64,000 nt of DNA from Zoogloea sp021286885 (GCF_041915215.1 NZ_JAYSBV010000014.1), one strand, 5' to 3'; shown: positions 28,213 through 36,556, counted from the stretch's first letter. Made by a program: numbers and translations. Notes: generated by a model not told the origin, from the letters alone.

Positions 28213-29103
28213 TTAAGCGGGGCGGTGGCCCTCAAGGCGCACCCACCCGTCAAGGGTAGCACCAACGTGTAGCGAAATGAACGGAGTATAGGCGTCGATG
28301 ACTTCCTGGGCCTGGCTCTCCAGCACGCCGGCCAGGGCCAGCTTGCCACCCGGGGCCACCCGGGCAGAGAGCAGGGGGGCCAGCATCTTGAGCGGATTGG
28401 TCAGGATGTTGGCGACCACCCGTTCAAAGGTGCCGTCGAGGGGTTCAGCCGATACCTGGAGCAGGAGTTCCACGCCGTTGTTGGCGGCGTTGTCGGCAGC
28501 GGTGCGTACCGCCTGCTCGTCGATATCCACCCCGGTCACTGGGCCGGCACCCAGGCGGGAGGCGGCGATCCCCAGGATGCCGGAGCCGCAGCCGTAGTCG
28601 AGCACGGTGATGCCCGGCGTGATCTCCTGGGTGAGCCATTCCAGGCACATCCGGGTGGTCGGGTGGGAGCCGGTGCCAAAGGCCATGCCCGGATCGAGGA
28701 TCAGGTTGATCGCATCGGGGGCGGGGGCCTCGTGCCAGGAGGGGACGATCCACAGCCGGTCGGTGATCCGGATCGGATCAAACTGGCTCTGGGTGAGCTG
28801 AACCCAGTTCTGCTCCTCCACCTCTTCGATGGTGAAGGGCGGCACCGCGTCCAGCCCGGCTTCTGCCGAGGCCGCTGCCAGGCAGGGGGCCAGATCCACG
28901 TCCTTGTCGAACAGGGCCAGCACCTTGCTGTGATCCCAGAGGCTGGTCGGGTGCATGCCCGGCTCGCCAAACTGGGGCCGCTCGGCCTCAGTGCCCGCGT
29001 CGGCGTCTTCAATGCTGACCGACAGGGCACCGTGCTCCATCAGCGCCTCGGAGAGGGCTTCGGCGCGGGTGGCGTCGGCGGTCAGGATGACCGAAATCCA
29101 CAT
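28213..29103 (-). CDS. prmA: Ribosomal protein L11 methyltransferase PrmA
   Basis: A 296-aa SAM-dependent enzyme that trimethylates ribosomal protein L11. The N-terminal L11-binding domain is followed by DPGMAFGTGSHPTT, the SAM motif VLDYGCGSGILGIAA and the VVANIL active-site segment, all typical of PrmA. It begins four bases after the accC stop codon, consistent with an accB-accC-prmA operon. Confidence 0.95.
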   Translation of the reverse strand: MWISVILTADATRAEALSEALMEHGALSVSIEDADAGTEAERPQFGEPGMHPTSLWDHSKVLALFDKDVDLAPCLAAASAEAGLDAVPPFTIEEVEEQNWVQLTQSQFDPIRITDRLWIVPSWHEAPAPDAINLILDPGMAFGTGSHPTTRMCLEWLTQEITPGITVLDYGCGSGILGIAASRLGAGPVTGVDIDEQAVRTAADNAANNGVELLLQVSAEPLDGTFERVVANILTNPLKMLAPLLSARVAPGGKLALAGVLESQAQEVIDAYTPFISLHVGATLDGWVRLEGHRPA

Positions 29104-29107
29104 GCGT

Positions 29108-30469
29108 TCAGCCCTTGTTGTTGAAGTTGCCCGCTGCGAGCTTTTGCTCCAGGTAGTGAATGCTGGTGCCGCCTTCCATGAAGCGGGCGTCCAGCATCAA
29201 CTCCTGGTGCAGCGGGATGTTGGTCTTGATGCCTTCCACCAGCATTTCCGACAGGGCGATGCGCATGCGGCGGATGGCCTGCTCGCGGGTGTCGCCGTAG
29301 GCAATCAGCTTGCCGATCATGGAGTCGTAGTGCTGGGGCACGGTGTAGCCGTTGTACACGTGGGAATCCACGCGGATGCCGGGGCCACCGGGCACGTGCC
29401 AGTTGGTGATCCGGCCCGGGCAGGGGGTGAACTTGAACGGGTCTTCGGCGTTGATCCGGCATTCCACCGCATGGCCGTGGAACTCGATGTCCTTCTGCTT
29501 GTAGCGCAGCTGTTCACCGTAGGCGACGCGGATCTGTTCCTGCACGATGTCGACCCCGGTGATGAGCTCGGTGACCGGGTGTTCCACCTGGACACGGGTG
29601 TTCATCTCGATGAAGTAGAACTCGCCGTTCTCGTAGAGGAATTCGAAGGTGCCGGCACCCCGGTAGCCAATGGTGCGGCAGGCTTCGGCGCAGCGTTCGC
29701 CGATCTTGTGGATCAGGCGACGGTCGATGCCGGGGGCGGGGGCTTCCTCGACCACCTTTTGGTGGCGGCGCTGCATGGAGCAATCCCGCTCGCCCAGGTA
29801 GATGGCGTTGCCGTGCTGGTCGGCCAGCACCTGGATTTCCACGTGGCGCGGGTTTTCCAGATACTTTTCCATGTACACCACGGGGTTGCCGAAGGCGGCA
29901 CCGGCTTCGGCCCGGGTGGTGGTCACGGCGTTGATCAGGGCGGCCTCGGTGTGCACCACGCGCATCCCGCGACCACCGCCACCGCCGGCGGCCTTGATGA
30001 TCACCGGATAGCCCACGGCGCGGGCGATCTTGACGATTTCCTTGGGGTCGTCGGGCAGGGCGCCGTCGGAGCCGGGCACGCAGGGCACGCCAGCAGCCTT
30101 CATGGCGTCCTTGGCCGAAACCTTGTCGCCCATCAGGCGGATGGTTTCGGCGCGGGGGCCGATGAATACAAAACCGGATTGCTCGACCCGCTCGGCGAAG
30201 TCGGCGTTTTCAGACAGGAAGCCGTAGCCCGGGTGGATGGCTTCCGCGTCGGTGACTTCGGCGGCAGAGATCAGGGCCGGGACGTTCAGGTAGCTGAGGG
30301 CGGAGGAGGCCGGGCCGATGCACACGGACTCGTCGGCCAGCTTCACGTACTTGGCTTCTGCGTCGGGTTGGGAGTGCACTGCAACGGTCTTGATGCCCAG
30401 TTCGCGACAGGCACGCAGCACGCGCAGGGCAATCTCGCCCCGGTTGGCGATCAGAATCTTTTCAAACAT
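29108..30469 (-). CDS. accC: Biotin carboxylase subunit of acetyl-CoA carboxylase
   Basis: A 453-aa ATP-grasp enzyme that carboxylates biotin on AccB, the first step of fatty-acid synthesis. It begins MFEKILIANRGEIALRVLRA, has the glycine-rich ATP loop KAAGGGGGRGM and the HPVTELITGVD region, and matches the family's normal length. A 47-codon upstream in-frame stretch is just accB in another frame. The start lies 14 bases after the accB stop. Confidence 0.97.
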   Translation of the reverse strand: MFEKILIANRGEIALRVLRACRELGIKTVAVHSQPDAEAKYVKLADESVCIGPASSALSYLNVPALISAAEVTDAEAIHPGYGFLSENADFAERVEQSGFVFIGPRAETIRLMGDKVSAKDAMKAAGVPCVPGSDGALPDDPKEIVKIARAVGYPVIIKAAGGGGGRGMRVVHTEAALINAVTTTRAEAGAAFGNPVVYMEKYLENPRHVEIQVLADQHGNAIYLGERDCSMQRRHQKVVEEAPAPGIDRRLIHKIGERCAEACRTIGYRGAGTFEFLYENGEFYFIEMNTRVQVEHPVTELITGVDIVQEQIRVAYGEQLRYKQKDIEFHGHAVECRINAEDPFKFTPCPGRITNWHVPGGPGIRVDSHVYNGYTVPQHYDSMIGKLIAYGDTREQAIRRMRIALSEMLVEGIKTNIPLHQELMLDARFMEGGTSIHYLEQKLAAGNFNNKG

Positions 30470-30483
30470 GGCAGGAATCCGCC

Positions 30484-30942
30484 TTAGCCGATGATGAACA
30501 GGGGCTCGCCGTACTCGACCGGCTCGCCGTTTTCCACCAGGATGGCCTTGATGGTGCCGGAGAATTCGGATTCGATTTCGTTCATCAGCTTCATGGCTTC
30601 GATGATGCACAGCACATCGCCGGCAGAAACGCTCTGGCCCACTTCGGCCAGGGGCTTGGCGCCCGGGGCGCTGGCGCGGTAGAAGGTGCCCACCATCGGG
30701 GACTTGACCACCTGGCCATCGGGCAGCGCGTTGGCGGCCGGGGCAGCGGCAGCAGCCGGTGCGGCGGCGGGGGCTGCAGCCACCGGGGCAGCGGTCGGGA
30801 TCTGGGCCACGTAATTGACGGGGGCCGCAGCCGGGGCGTGCTTGGCGATACGGACCTTTTCTTCGCCTTCGGTGACTTCCAGTTCCGAGATGCCGGATTC
30901 CTGAACCAGGTCGATCAACTTCTTGAGCTTACGAAGATCCAT
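30484..30942 (-). CDS. accB: Biotin carboxyl carrier protein
   Basis: A 152-aa protein with a helical N-terminus, an Ala/Pro-rich flexible linker (residues about 35-75) and a C-terminal biotinyl domain whose EAMKLMNE motif carries the biotinylated Lys. It starts at an ATG with GAGGAA upstream. It heads the accB-accC pair. A hairpin immediately upstream separates it from aroQ. Confidence 0.97.
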   Translation of the reverse strand: MDLRKLKKLIDLVQESGISELEVTEGEEKVRIAKHAPAAAPVNYVAQIPTAAPVAAAPAAAPAAAAAPAANALPDGQVVKSPMVGTFYRASAPGAKPLAEVGQSVSAGDVLCIIEAMKLMNEIESEFSGTIKAILVENGEPVEYGEPLFIIG

Positions 30943-30978
30943 TCTTGTTTTCCTCTTGGATGTTTATTTATGCGAAAA

Positions 30979-30999
30979 CCGGCCCGGGAGAGGGGCCGG
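30979..30999 (-). terminator. Intrinsic terminator after aroQ
   Basis: A 7-bp GC stem (CCGGCCC with GGGCCGG) and 7-base loop; on the minus strand it is followed by TTTT. It lies 25 bases past the aroQ stop and before accB, so accB probably has its own promoter in the remaining few dozen bases or relies on read-through. Confidence 0.6.
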
Positions 31000-31023
31000 C
31001 CTTTGTTGTGTAGGTGCCTTGCC

Positions 31024-31488
31024 TCAGCCGCGTTCAGCGCGCAGGCGGGTGAGGGCAAATTCGAGGGCGAGCTGGTAGCCCTGGGCGCCCAGGCCGCAGA
31101 TCACCCCCACCGCCTTGTCGGAGAAGTAGGAGTGATGACGGAAGGGCTCCCGGGCATGGACGTTGGACAGGTGCACCTCGACGAACGGAATGGCCACACC
31201 CGCCAGCGCGTCCCGCATCCCCACACTGGTGTGGGTGTACGCAGCCGGATTGATGATGATGAAGTTGACGCCTTCGGTGGAGGCCGCCTGGATGCGGTCG
31301 ATCAGTTCGCCTTCGTGGTTGCTCTGGAAGGACTCCAGCAGCACCCCGTCGGCCTTGGCCCGGCTTTCCATCGCCAGGTGGATGTCGGCCAGGGTGGTAT
31401 GCCCGTAGATGGTGGGCTCCCGGCGACCCAGCAGGTTCAGATTAGGGCCATGCAGAACCAGAATCCGTTGCTGCCGAATGTCATCCAT
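31024..31488 (-). CDS. aroQ: Type II 3-dehydroquinate dehydratase
   Basis: A 154-aa shikimate-pathway enzyme that converts 3-dehydroquinate to 3-dehydroshikimate; the active form is a dodecamer. Conserved pieces are LHGPNLNLLGRREPTIYG with the catalytic Tyr, the NHEGELIDRIQ loop, NPAAYTHTSVGMRDAL and EVHLSN. The ATG at 31488 has AGGAAG five bases upstream and gives the typical length; an ATG 11 codons earlier lacks a ribosome-binding site. Confidence 0.95.
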   Translation of the reverse strand: MDDIRQQRILVLHGPNLNLLGRREPTIYGHTTLADIHLAMESRAKADGVLLESFQSNHEGELIDRIQAASTEGVNFIIINPAAYTHTSVGMRDALAGVAIPFVEVHLSNVHAREPFRHHSYFSDKAVGVICGLGAQGYQLALEFALTRLRAERG

Positions 31489-31578
31489 GGTGGCTTCCTG
31501 AGTGGTGTTTTTACGCGTCATGGGTGCGAGTTTGCCGTAAATCGACGCAAGTTGTCCACCGAGGGGGGCTGCGCCAGA

Positions 31579-32130
31579 TCAACTCCGGGTGAGATCGGTG
31601 AGCAGGTTTTCCAGTTCTGGCGCGGAAATCTGGCCCAGTTTTGCGTGGCGGATTTGACCGTTTTTATCAAGTACCAGAGTGAAGGGCAGGCCGGCAGCGG
31701 TGTTGCCCAGCTCGGTGGTCCACTGGGCCACTTCGGGCTCGGCGATGAGCAGCGGGAAGGGAATCTTGTACTGTTGCTGGAAGGTTTTGACGTTCTCGGC
31801 GGTGTCGATGCTGACCCCCACCACTTGTACCCCCTTGACCGCAAACTTCTGCTGCAGGGTGGCCAGATCGGGCATTTCCTTGCGGCAGGGGGGGCACCAG
31901 GTGGCCCAGAAGTTGAGCACCAGCACCTGACCCTTGTAGGCCGCCAGTTGCTGGGGCTTGCCGGCCACGTCCGGCATGGGCGCCTTGAGCAGGGTTTGCA
32001 GGGTGCTGTCCTTGCTGGTGCTCAGGGTGACGGGCGGCGGCGGGGTATCGTTTTCGGCCAGCATATAGCCCCCCAGGCCGGCTCCGGCGGCAAGGGCCAG
32101 GGCCAGCAGGGGCTTGAGGGTTTTTTTCAT
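31579..32130 (-). CDS. TlpA/ResA-like thioredoxin, membrane-anchored or secreted
   Basis: A 183-aa redox protein. An N-terminal hydrophobic segment (residues 7-24) is a signal anchor, followed by a thioredoxin fold with active site WCPPC in NFWATWCPPCRKEMPDL and the cis-Pro loop GLPFTLVLD. Such proteins reduce periplasmic disulfides, for instance in cytochrome c or CuA assembly. The start overlaps the preceding gene's stop by four bases (ATGA), so the two are translationally coupled. Confidence 0.88.
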   Translation of the reverse strand: MKKTLKPLLALALAAGAGLGGYMLAENDTPPPPVTLSTSKDSTLQTLLKAPMPDVAGKPQQLAAYKGQVLVLNFWATWCPPCRKEMPDLATLQQKFAVKGVQVVGVSIDTAENVKTFQQQYKIPFPLLIAEPEVAQWTTELGNTAAGLPFTLVLDKNGQIRHAKLGQISAPELENLLTDLTRS

Positions 32131-32747
32131 GATTCGGCGTCGTTGGAGGCGCGGGCTTCCCGCAGCAGGGTTTCAACAGTGGCCAGGCGGGCCCGTTCGA
32201 CGGGGCGGTTGCCGTTGCGCCGGCTGCTACGATCCCCCTCGGGGCCGTAGATGCGCAGCCGGAACGGCACTTCGCCGTAATCGAAGACCAGGATGGCCTC
32301 GGGGGCGTCGGGCTGGGTGCGGCGCGGCTCCCGGTGTTCGTAGGCCACATCCTGATTGATGAGGAAGATTTCGACTTCCTTGGCGCTCTCGGGGAAGAGG
32401 TCGATTTCCACGTCCGAATAGCGCCCGGCGGTGCCTTCCAGCACGGCGCCGGTGAGGTAGGGGCGGAAGGGCGCCAGCTCGCGCATCACCTCGGCGGCGG
32501 CGGCGAGCATGGCCTGCTGACGTTCCTGGTGTTCTTCATCCTGGAACAAGGCCAGATAGTTGCGGACTTCGGCTTCGATCTCGGCGTTGTTGGGCAGCTC
32601 GTCGGCGTTGACGGCGCCCAGTTGGCGGGCGGCCTTGCGCTTGGCAAAACCGTAGTCGCTGATCCCGTCTTCCGCAATCATGCGGGCGGCGAGGGCAGCG
32701 ATTTCCCGGCGCAGGGGGCTGCGCGGGACAGCAGCAGGACGCGGCAT
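32127..32747 (-). CDS. Conserved hypothetical protein, possibly nucleotidyltransferase-like
   Basis: A 206-aa cytoplasmic protein without signal or membrane segments. The N-terminal half is helical (REIAALAARMIAEDG, KRKAARQLG). The middle has GTAGRYSDVEIDLF, whose G-x(5)-D-x-D/E spacing loosely recalls the catalytic strand of minimal nucleotidyltransferases, but this is weak. The start was set at MPRPAAV; an alternative ATG lies at 32786. It is divergent from mpl and coupled to the thioredoxin gene downstream. I do not recognise a characterised family. Confidence 0.6.
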   Translation of the reverse strand: MPRPAAVPRSPLRREIAALAARMIAEDGISDYGFAKRKAARQLGAVNADELPNNAEIEAEVRNYLALFQDEEHQERQQAMLAAAAEVMRELAPFRPYLTGAVLEGTAGRYSDVEIDLFPESAKEVEIFLINQDVAYEHREPRRTQPDAPEAILVFDYGEVPFRLRIYGPEGDRSSRRNGNRPVERARLATVETLLREARASNDAES

Positions 32748-32771
32748 GGGCGGTCTGGGCTCCCCGTCGAT

Positions 32772-32790
32772 TAGAATGGATCCCATTCTA
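32772..32790. promoter_or_regulatory. 8-3-8 perfect palindrome between divergent genes
   Basis: TAGAATGG, ATC, CCATTCTA is a perfect dyad in the divergent region between the hypothetical gene and mpl. Either arm read on its own strand gives TAGAAT, a possible -10 hexamer. It could be an operator; no known consensus was recognised. Confidence 0.4.
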
Positions 32791-32853
32791 CACAGGACTG
32801 TTGCGGCACTGTGTCTGCCGCAACGGGCAGCTTTACGAGGCACTCCAAGCACC

Positions 32854-34215
32854 ATGCACATACATATTCTCGGGATCTGCGGCACCTTCATGGGCGGCAT
32901 CGCCCTTCTGGCCCGGGCTGCGGGCCACACCGTCACTGGCTGCGATGCCAACGTCTATCCCCCCATGAGCACCCAGCTCGAAGAGCAGGGCATCCGCCTG
33001 ACCGAAGGCTACGGGGTGGAGCAACTGGCGTTCAAGCCCGACGTGTTTGTGGTCGGCAACGCCATTTCCCGGGGCAACCCGCTGCTTGAGGCGATTCTGG
33101 ACCAGGGCCTGCCCTATGTTTCTGGCCCCCAGTGGCTGGCCGAGAACGTGCTCCAGGGCCGCTGGGTACTGGCCGTGGCCGGCACCCATGGCAAGACCAC
33201 CACCACCTCGCTGCTAGCCTGGATTCTGGAAGATGCGGGCCTCAAGCCCGGTTTTCTGGTGGGCGGGGTGCCGAAAAACTTCGGCCTCTCGGCCCGGCTG
33301 GGCGAAACCCCGTTCTTCGTGATCGAAGCCGACGAGTACGACACCGCCTTCTGCGACAAGCGCTCCAAGTTTGTCCATTACCGGCCCCGCACCGTGATCC
33401 TCAACAACCTGGAGTTCGATCACGCCGACATCTTTGCCGACCTGGGCGCCATCGAAACCCAGTTCCACCACCTGGTGCGCACCGTGCCGCGCCTGGGGCG
33501 CATCGTCGCGAATGGGGCCGAGCCTGCCCTGGAGCGCGTGCTGGCCCGGGGCTGCTGGTCTGAGCTGGAATGGTTCAATGATGCGGCCGACTGGTCGGTG
33601 GCCGAGGGCGGTACCGAGAACGAAGTGGTGGTGCGCCACCAGGGCAAGGAAATCGGGCGCCGCTGCCTGCCCTTGTCGGGCCGTCACAACCGGGCCAATG
33701 CGCTCGCCGCCATCGCCGCCGCCCGCCATGTGGGGATCACCCCCGACGTGGCGCTGGATGCACTCACCCGGTTTGAAGGGGTCAAGCGCCGGCTGGAGCT
33801 GCGCGGCACCTGCAACGGGATCGCGGTGTACGACGACTTCGCCCACCATCCCACCGCCATCACCCTCACCATCGAGGGCATGCGCCGTCAGGTGGGCGAT
33901 GCACGCATTCTGGCCGTGCTGGAGCCGCGTTCAAACACGATGAAACTGGGGGTCATGAAAGATCAGCTCCCGGCCAGCCTGACCCAGGCCGACGAGGTGT
34001 TCTGCTATGGGGCCCAACTGGGGTGGGATGCGGCGGGAGCCTTGGCACCGCTGGGCGAGAAAGCCCGGGTGATGGATGATCTGGGAGAAATGGTTGCGGC
34101 CATCGTGGCCGAAGCCCGCCCGGGGGATCACATCTTGGTGATGAGCAACGGGGGCTTCGGCGGCATCCATCAAAAGCTGTTGGATGCATTGGCAGGGCAG
34201 GCCCTGGCAGGGTGA
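32854..34215 (+). CDS. mpl: UDP-N-acetylmuramate:L-Ala-gamma-D-Glu-meso-DAP ligase Mpl
   Basis: A 453-aa Mur-ligase-family enzyme that reattaches the recycled murein tripeptide to UDP-MurNAc in the cytoplasm. It starts MHIHILGICGTFMGGIALLAR, has the ATP loop AGTHGKTTTTSLL, the acidic IEADEYDTAFCDKRSKF stretch that marks Mpl rather than MurC, and LSGRHNRANALAAIAA. It is normal length. Earlier in-frame starts run through the divergent promoter and have no family support. Confidence 0.95.
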   Translation: MHIHILGICGTFMGGIALLARAAGHTVTGCDANVYPPMSTQLEEQGIRLTEGYGVEQLAFKPDVFVVGNAISRGNPLLEAILDQGLPYVSGPQWLAENVLQGRWVLAVAGTHGKTTTTSLLAWILEDAGLKPGFLVGGVPKNFGLSARLGETPFFVIEADEYDTAFCDKRSKFVHYRPRTVILNNLEFDHADIFADLGAIETQFHHLVRTVPRLGRIVANGAEPALERVLARGCWSELEWFNDAADWSVAEGGTENEVVVRHQGKEIGRRCLPLSGRHNRANALAAIAAARHVGITPDVALDALTRFEGVKRRLELRGTCNGIAVYDDFAHHPTAITLTIEGMRRQVGDARILAVLEPRSNTMKLGVMKDQLPASLTQADEVFCYGAQLGWDAAGALAPLGEKARVMDDLGEMVAAIVAEARPGDHILVMSNGGFGGIHQKLLDALAGQALAG

Positions 34216-34222
34216 GCAGTTG

Positions 34223-34246
34223 GGGCGTGCAGTATGCTGCACGCCC
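34223..34246 (+). terminator. 10-bp hairpin after mpl
   Basis: GGGCGTGCAG and CTGCACGCCC form a perfect stem around the loop TATG, eight bases after the mpl stop. The following sequence has only scattered T (CTTCTTGG), so it is a plausible but not textbook intrinsic terminator. Confidence 0.55.
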
Positions 34247-34300
34247 GCTGCTTCTTGGTGCTCATGGGCTTGGCGTCTCCTCCAGCCCTGTCTGCGTCTT

Positions 34301-34314
34301 TTGACGCAGATCAA
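34301..34314. promoter_or_regulatory. FNR/CRP-family binding site upstream of the Sco1 gene
   Basis: TTGACGCAGATCAA matches the FNR-type consensus TTGAT-N4-ATCAA at nine of ten specified positions. It lies 86 bases before the Sco1 ATG. TAGCAT at 34331-34336 could be the associated -10, which would put the box near the usual activating position for this regulator family. Confidence 0.5.
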
Positions 34315-34400
34315 ATTCTGAAACGGAGTGTAGCATCCTGAAACAATTTTGCAGTGCACTTTCTGCTTCAGCAAGCCTTTGAAAAACAAAGGAATTAAAA

Positions 34401-35006
34401 ATGAATTCGATGTTGCGGTGCATCACGATGGGTTTTGCACTGATTTGGGGCCTTACCGCCTGCTCGCCGGGCGACAGTGCTGGCGTCAAACAATCGTTTA
34501 ATGCAAATGATATATCCGGCGCCAATTATGGCAAGGGATTTATGCTGAAAGATGTCCACGGCCAGCCCCGCAGCCTTGCAGACTATCGGGGCAAGGTGGT
34601 CAGCCTGTTCTTTGGCTACACCCAGTGCCCGGACGTGTGCCCCACCAACCTGCTCGGTATGGCCCAGGTCATGAAGCTGCTGGGGCCCGATGCCGACCGG
34701 GTGCAGGTGTTGTTCGCCACCATCGATCCGGAGCGGGACACCCCCGAACTGCTGGCCCAGTACGTACCCGCCTTCGACCCGCGCTTTGTGGGCCTCTACG
34801 GCACCGCCGAAGAAACCCGCCAGGTCGCCCAGGAATTCAAAGTGCTCTACCAGAAGCAGGGCAGCGGCCCCCACTACACGGTGGACCACACCACCGGCAC
34901 CTACGTGTTCGACCCGGAAGGCCGGCTACGCCTCTACGTGGCCCACAACACCAAGCCCGAACTGATCGCCGAGGATATTCGGCGTTTGCTGAAGCCTGCC
35001 CAGTAA
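34401..35006 (+). CDS. Sco1/SenC-like copper chaperone lipoprotein
   Basis: A 201-aa protein. Lipobox LTAC gives lipidated Cys21, so it is anchored in the periplasm. The thioredoxin-like fold has the copper-binding CPDVC motif (Cys76, Cys80) and the distant His of YTVDHTTG (His163). Sco1 proteins deliver copper to the CuA site of cytochrome oxidase or serve related metalloenzymes. AAGGA lies eight bases before the ATG. The upstream FNR-like box suggests oxygen-dependent control, consistent with a respiratory role. Confidence 0.9.
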   Translation: MNSMLRCITMGFALIWGLTACSPGDSAGVKQSFNANDISGANYGKGFMLKDVHGQPRSLADYRGKVVSLFFGYTQCPDVCPTNLLGMAQVMKLLGPDADRVQVLFATIDPERDTPELLAQYVPAFDPRFVGLYGTAEETRQVAQEFKVLYQKQGSGPHYTVDHTTGTYVFDPEGRLRLYVAHNTKPELIAEDIRRLLKPAQ

Positions 35007-35112
35007 AGCGCTTGGGCGCTGCTCTGCGTGCAAAACAAAACCATGGGGTGCGTGACAAAAGGCTTGAAGTGCGCGATGCACGGCAATTTCTGGAAAACCT
35101 GGGAGTAAGACC

Positions 35113-35448
35113 ATGAATACGATGACGCACAAAGGCTATGCGGCGCGTGTGGAATACAGCGAGGAAGACGGGTGCTTCGTCGGCCACGTCGCGGGCATTC
35201 GCGACGTGATCGGCTTTCACGGGGAAAGCGTTGCAGAGCTACGGGCTGCCTTTGAAGAGGCGGTGGATGATTACCTCGAAACCTGCAAAAAGCTGAATCA
35301 GGCGCCGCAACATCCGTACTCCGGGCAGTTTCGGCTCCGCTTGGCGCCTGAACTGCATGCCCGTGCTGCGATGGTGGCGCAGGCCAAGGGTAAGAGCCTG
35401 AACGCCTGGGTTTCGGACGCCATAGAAAGAAGCATTGCAGCGGGGTGA
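35113..35448 (+). CDS. hicB: HicB-family antitoxin, no HicA visible
   Basis: A 111-aa protein. The N-terminal degenerate RNase-H-like domain has YSEEDGCFVGHVAGI and GFHGESVAELRAAFEEAVDDYLE, and the C-terminal FRLRLAPELHARAAMVAQAKGKS region is a ribbon-helix-helix DNA-binding module. HicB normally neutralises the mRNA interferase HicA encoded next to it; no HicA reading frame is recognisable in the roughly 100 bases upstream or beyond. GGAG lies eight bases before the ATG. It could be an orphan regulator or the survivor of a lost pair. Confidence 0.85.
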   Translation: MNTMTHKGYAARVEYSEEDGCFVGHVAGIRDVIGFHGESVAELRAAFEEAVDDYLETCKKLNQAPQHPYSGQFRLRLAPELHARAAMVAQAKGKSLNAWVSDAIERSIAAG

Positions 35449-35480
35449 TGCGCGGCGTGAGTCACATCCCAGTGTGGCGC

Positions 35481-35528
35481 CCCACAAACTAAAACGGCAG
35501 ACCCGCAAGTCTGCCGTTTTGTTGTGGG
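35481..35528. terminator. Bidirectional terminator between hicB and rpoH
   Basis: A 12-bp perfect stem AAAACGGCAGAC/GTCTGCCGTTTT with a 6-base loop (CCGCAA), extended outside by CCCACAA/TTGTGGG after a small interruption. A-run and T-run flank the stem, so it terminates both the plus-strand hicB and the minus-strand rpoH transcripts. Confidence 0.85.
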
Positions 35529-35553
35529 GCGACCGCTCAAGCGGCTTATCTCG

Positions 35554-36408
35554 TTACACCATCGGGGCCAGGTAGGTGCGCATTTTCTGCATGGCCTTGG
35601 CTTCGATCTGGCGGATGCGTTCGGCGGAGACGCCGTATTCGGCGGCCAGTTCGTGCAGGGTGGCGGCGTCGCCGTCGGTCAGCCAGCGGCGCTGGACAAT
35701 GGCGCGGCTGCGCTCGTCCAGGCTGGCCAGCGCCGTGTGCAGGCCTTCATCGTGGAGGCGGGCGCGCTCTTTGCGGGCCAGCACTTCGGAAGGCTCGGCG
35801 TGGGGGTCGGCCAGATAGGCGATGGGGGCGAAGCGGTCGTCCTCGTCGTCGCCGTGGGATTCGAGGGCGATATCCTGGCCCGAGAGCCGGGTTTCCATCT
35901 CGCGCACTTCTTCGGGCTTCACGCCCAGGTGTTCGGCGACGATGTTCACATCTTCGCCCTGCAGGGTGCCCCGGTCGCCCTTGAGGCTGCGCAGGTTGAA
36001 GAACAGCTTGCGCTGGGCCTTGGTGGTGGCGATCTTCACCAGACGCCAGTTGCGCACGATGTATTCGTGGATCTCGGCCTTGATCCAGTGGATCGCAAAC
36101 GACACCAGGCGCACGCCCCGATCCGGGTCGAAGCGCTTGACGGCCTTCATCAGGCCGATGTTGCCTTCCTGGATCAGGTCGGAATGGGGAAGACCGTAGC
36201 CCAGATAACCCCGGGCAATCGCGACCACCAGACGCAAGTGGGAAAGCACCAGCTTGCGGGCCGCTTCCAGGTTCTCGTGATCCCGGAAATCTCGGGCGAG
36301 TTCGGATTCTTCCTGCTCGCTCAGCATCGGGATGCGGTTAACCGTCTGGATGTACTGATCCAGGCTGCCAACAGCAGAGGGGACGGGAAACGACAAGGTT
36401 TGGGACAT
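35554..36408 (-). CDS. rpoH: Heat-shock sigma factor RpoH (sigma32)
   Basis: A 284-aa sigma70-family factor directing RNA polymerase to heat-shock promoters. Region 2 has LRLVVAIARGYLGYGLPHSDLIQEGNIGLMKAVKRF, with the nearby QRKLFFNLR stretch being the RpoH box that distinguishes sigma32. Region 4 ends with a helix-turn-helix (LHELAAEYGVSAERIRQIEAKA). The ATG is preceded by AAGGAGG. A perfect CIRCE operator upstream implies repression by HrcA. The gene ends in a shared bidirectional terminator. Confidence 0.96.
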   Translation of the reverse strand: MSQTLSFPVPSAVGSLDQYIQTVNRIPMLSEQEESELARDFRDHENLEAARKLVLSHLRLVVAIARGYLGYGLPHSDLIQEGNIGLMKAVKRFDPDRGVRLVSFAIHWIKAEIHEYIVRNWRLVKIATTKAQRKLFFNLRSLKGDRGTLQGEDVNIVAEHLGVKPEEVREMETRLSGQDIALESHGDDEDDRFAPIAYLADPHAEPSEVLARKERARLHDEGLHTALASLDERSRAIVQRRWLTDGDAATLHELAAEYGVSAERIRQIEAKAMQKMRTYLAPMV

Positions 36409-36433
36409 CTATCTAACCTCCTTGGCGGAAAGT

Positions 36434-36460
36434 TTAGCACTCCCGTCCTCGGAGTGCTAA
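36434..36460. promoter_or_regulatory. CIRCE operator upstream of rpoH
   Basis: TTAGCACTC, nine bases, GAGTGCTAA is a perfect match to the CIRCE consensus bound by HrcA. It lies 26 bases before the rpoH ATG, within the expected leader. A class of heat-shock gene normally limited to groESL and dnaK is thus linked to the sigma32 gene itself. Confidence 0.92.
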
Positions 36461-36556
36461 AGCCCGGCAGAGTTCCCGCCAGTCATACGTGTGAATTATG
36501 TATGCAAGTGTTTCATCGGGGGGCGCACGCGGCCTTGCGCTGGCGTAGTTTTGCCC

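Noticed and set aside
35007..35112. Remnant of a hicA toxin gene upstream of hicB
   Set aside because: A short frame ending near the hicB start has no HicA motifs such as the GSH box; similarity could be chance.
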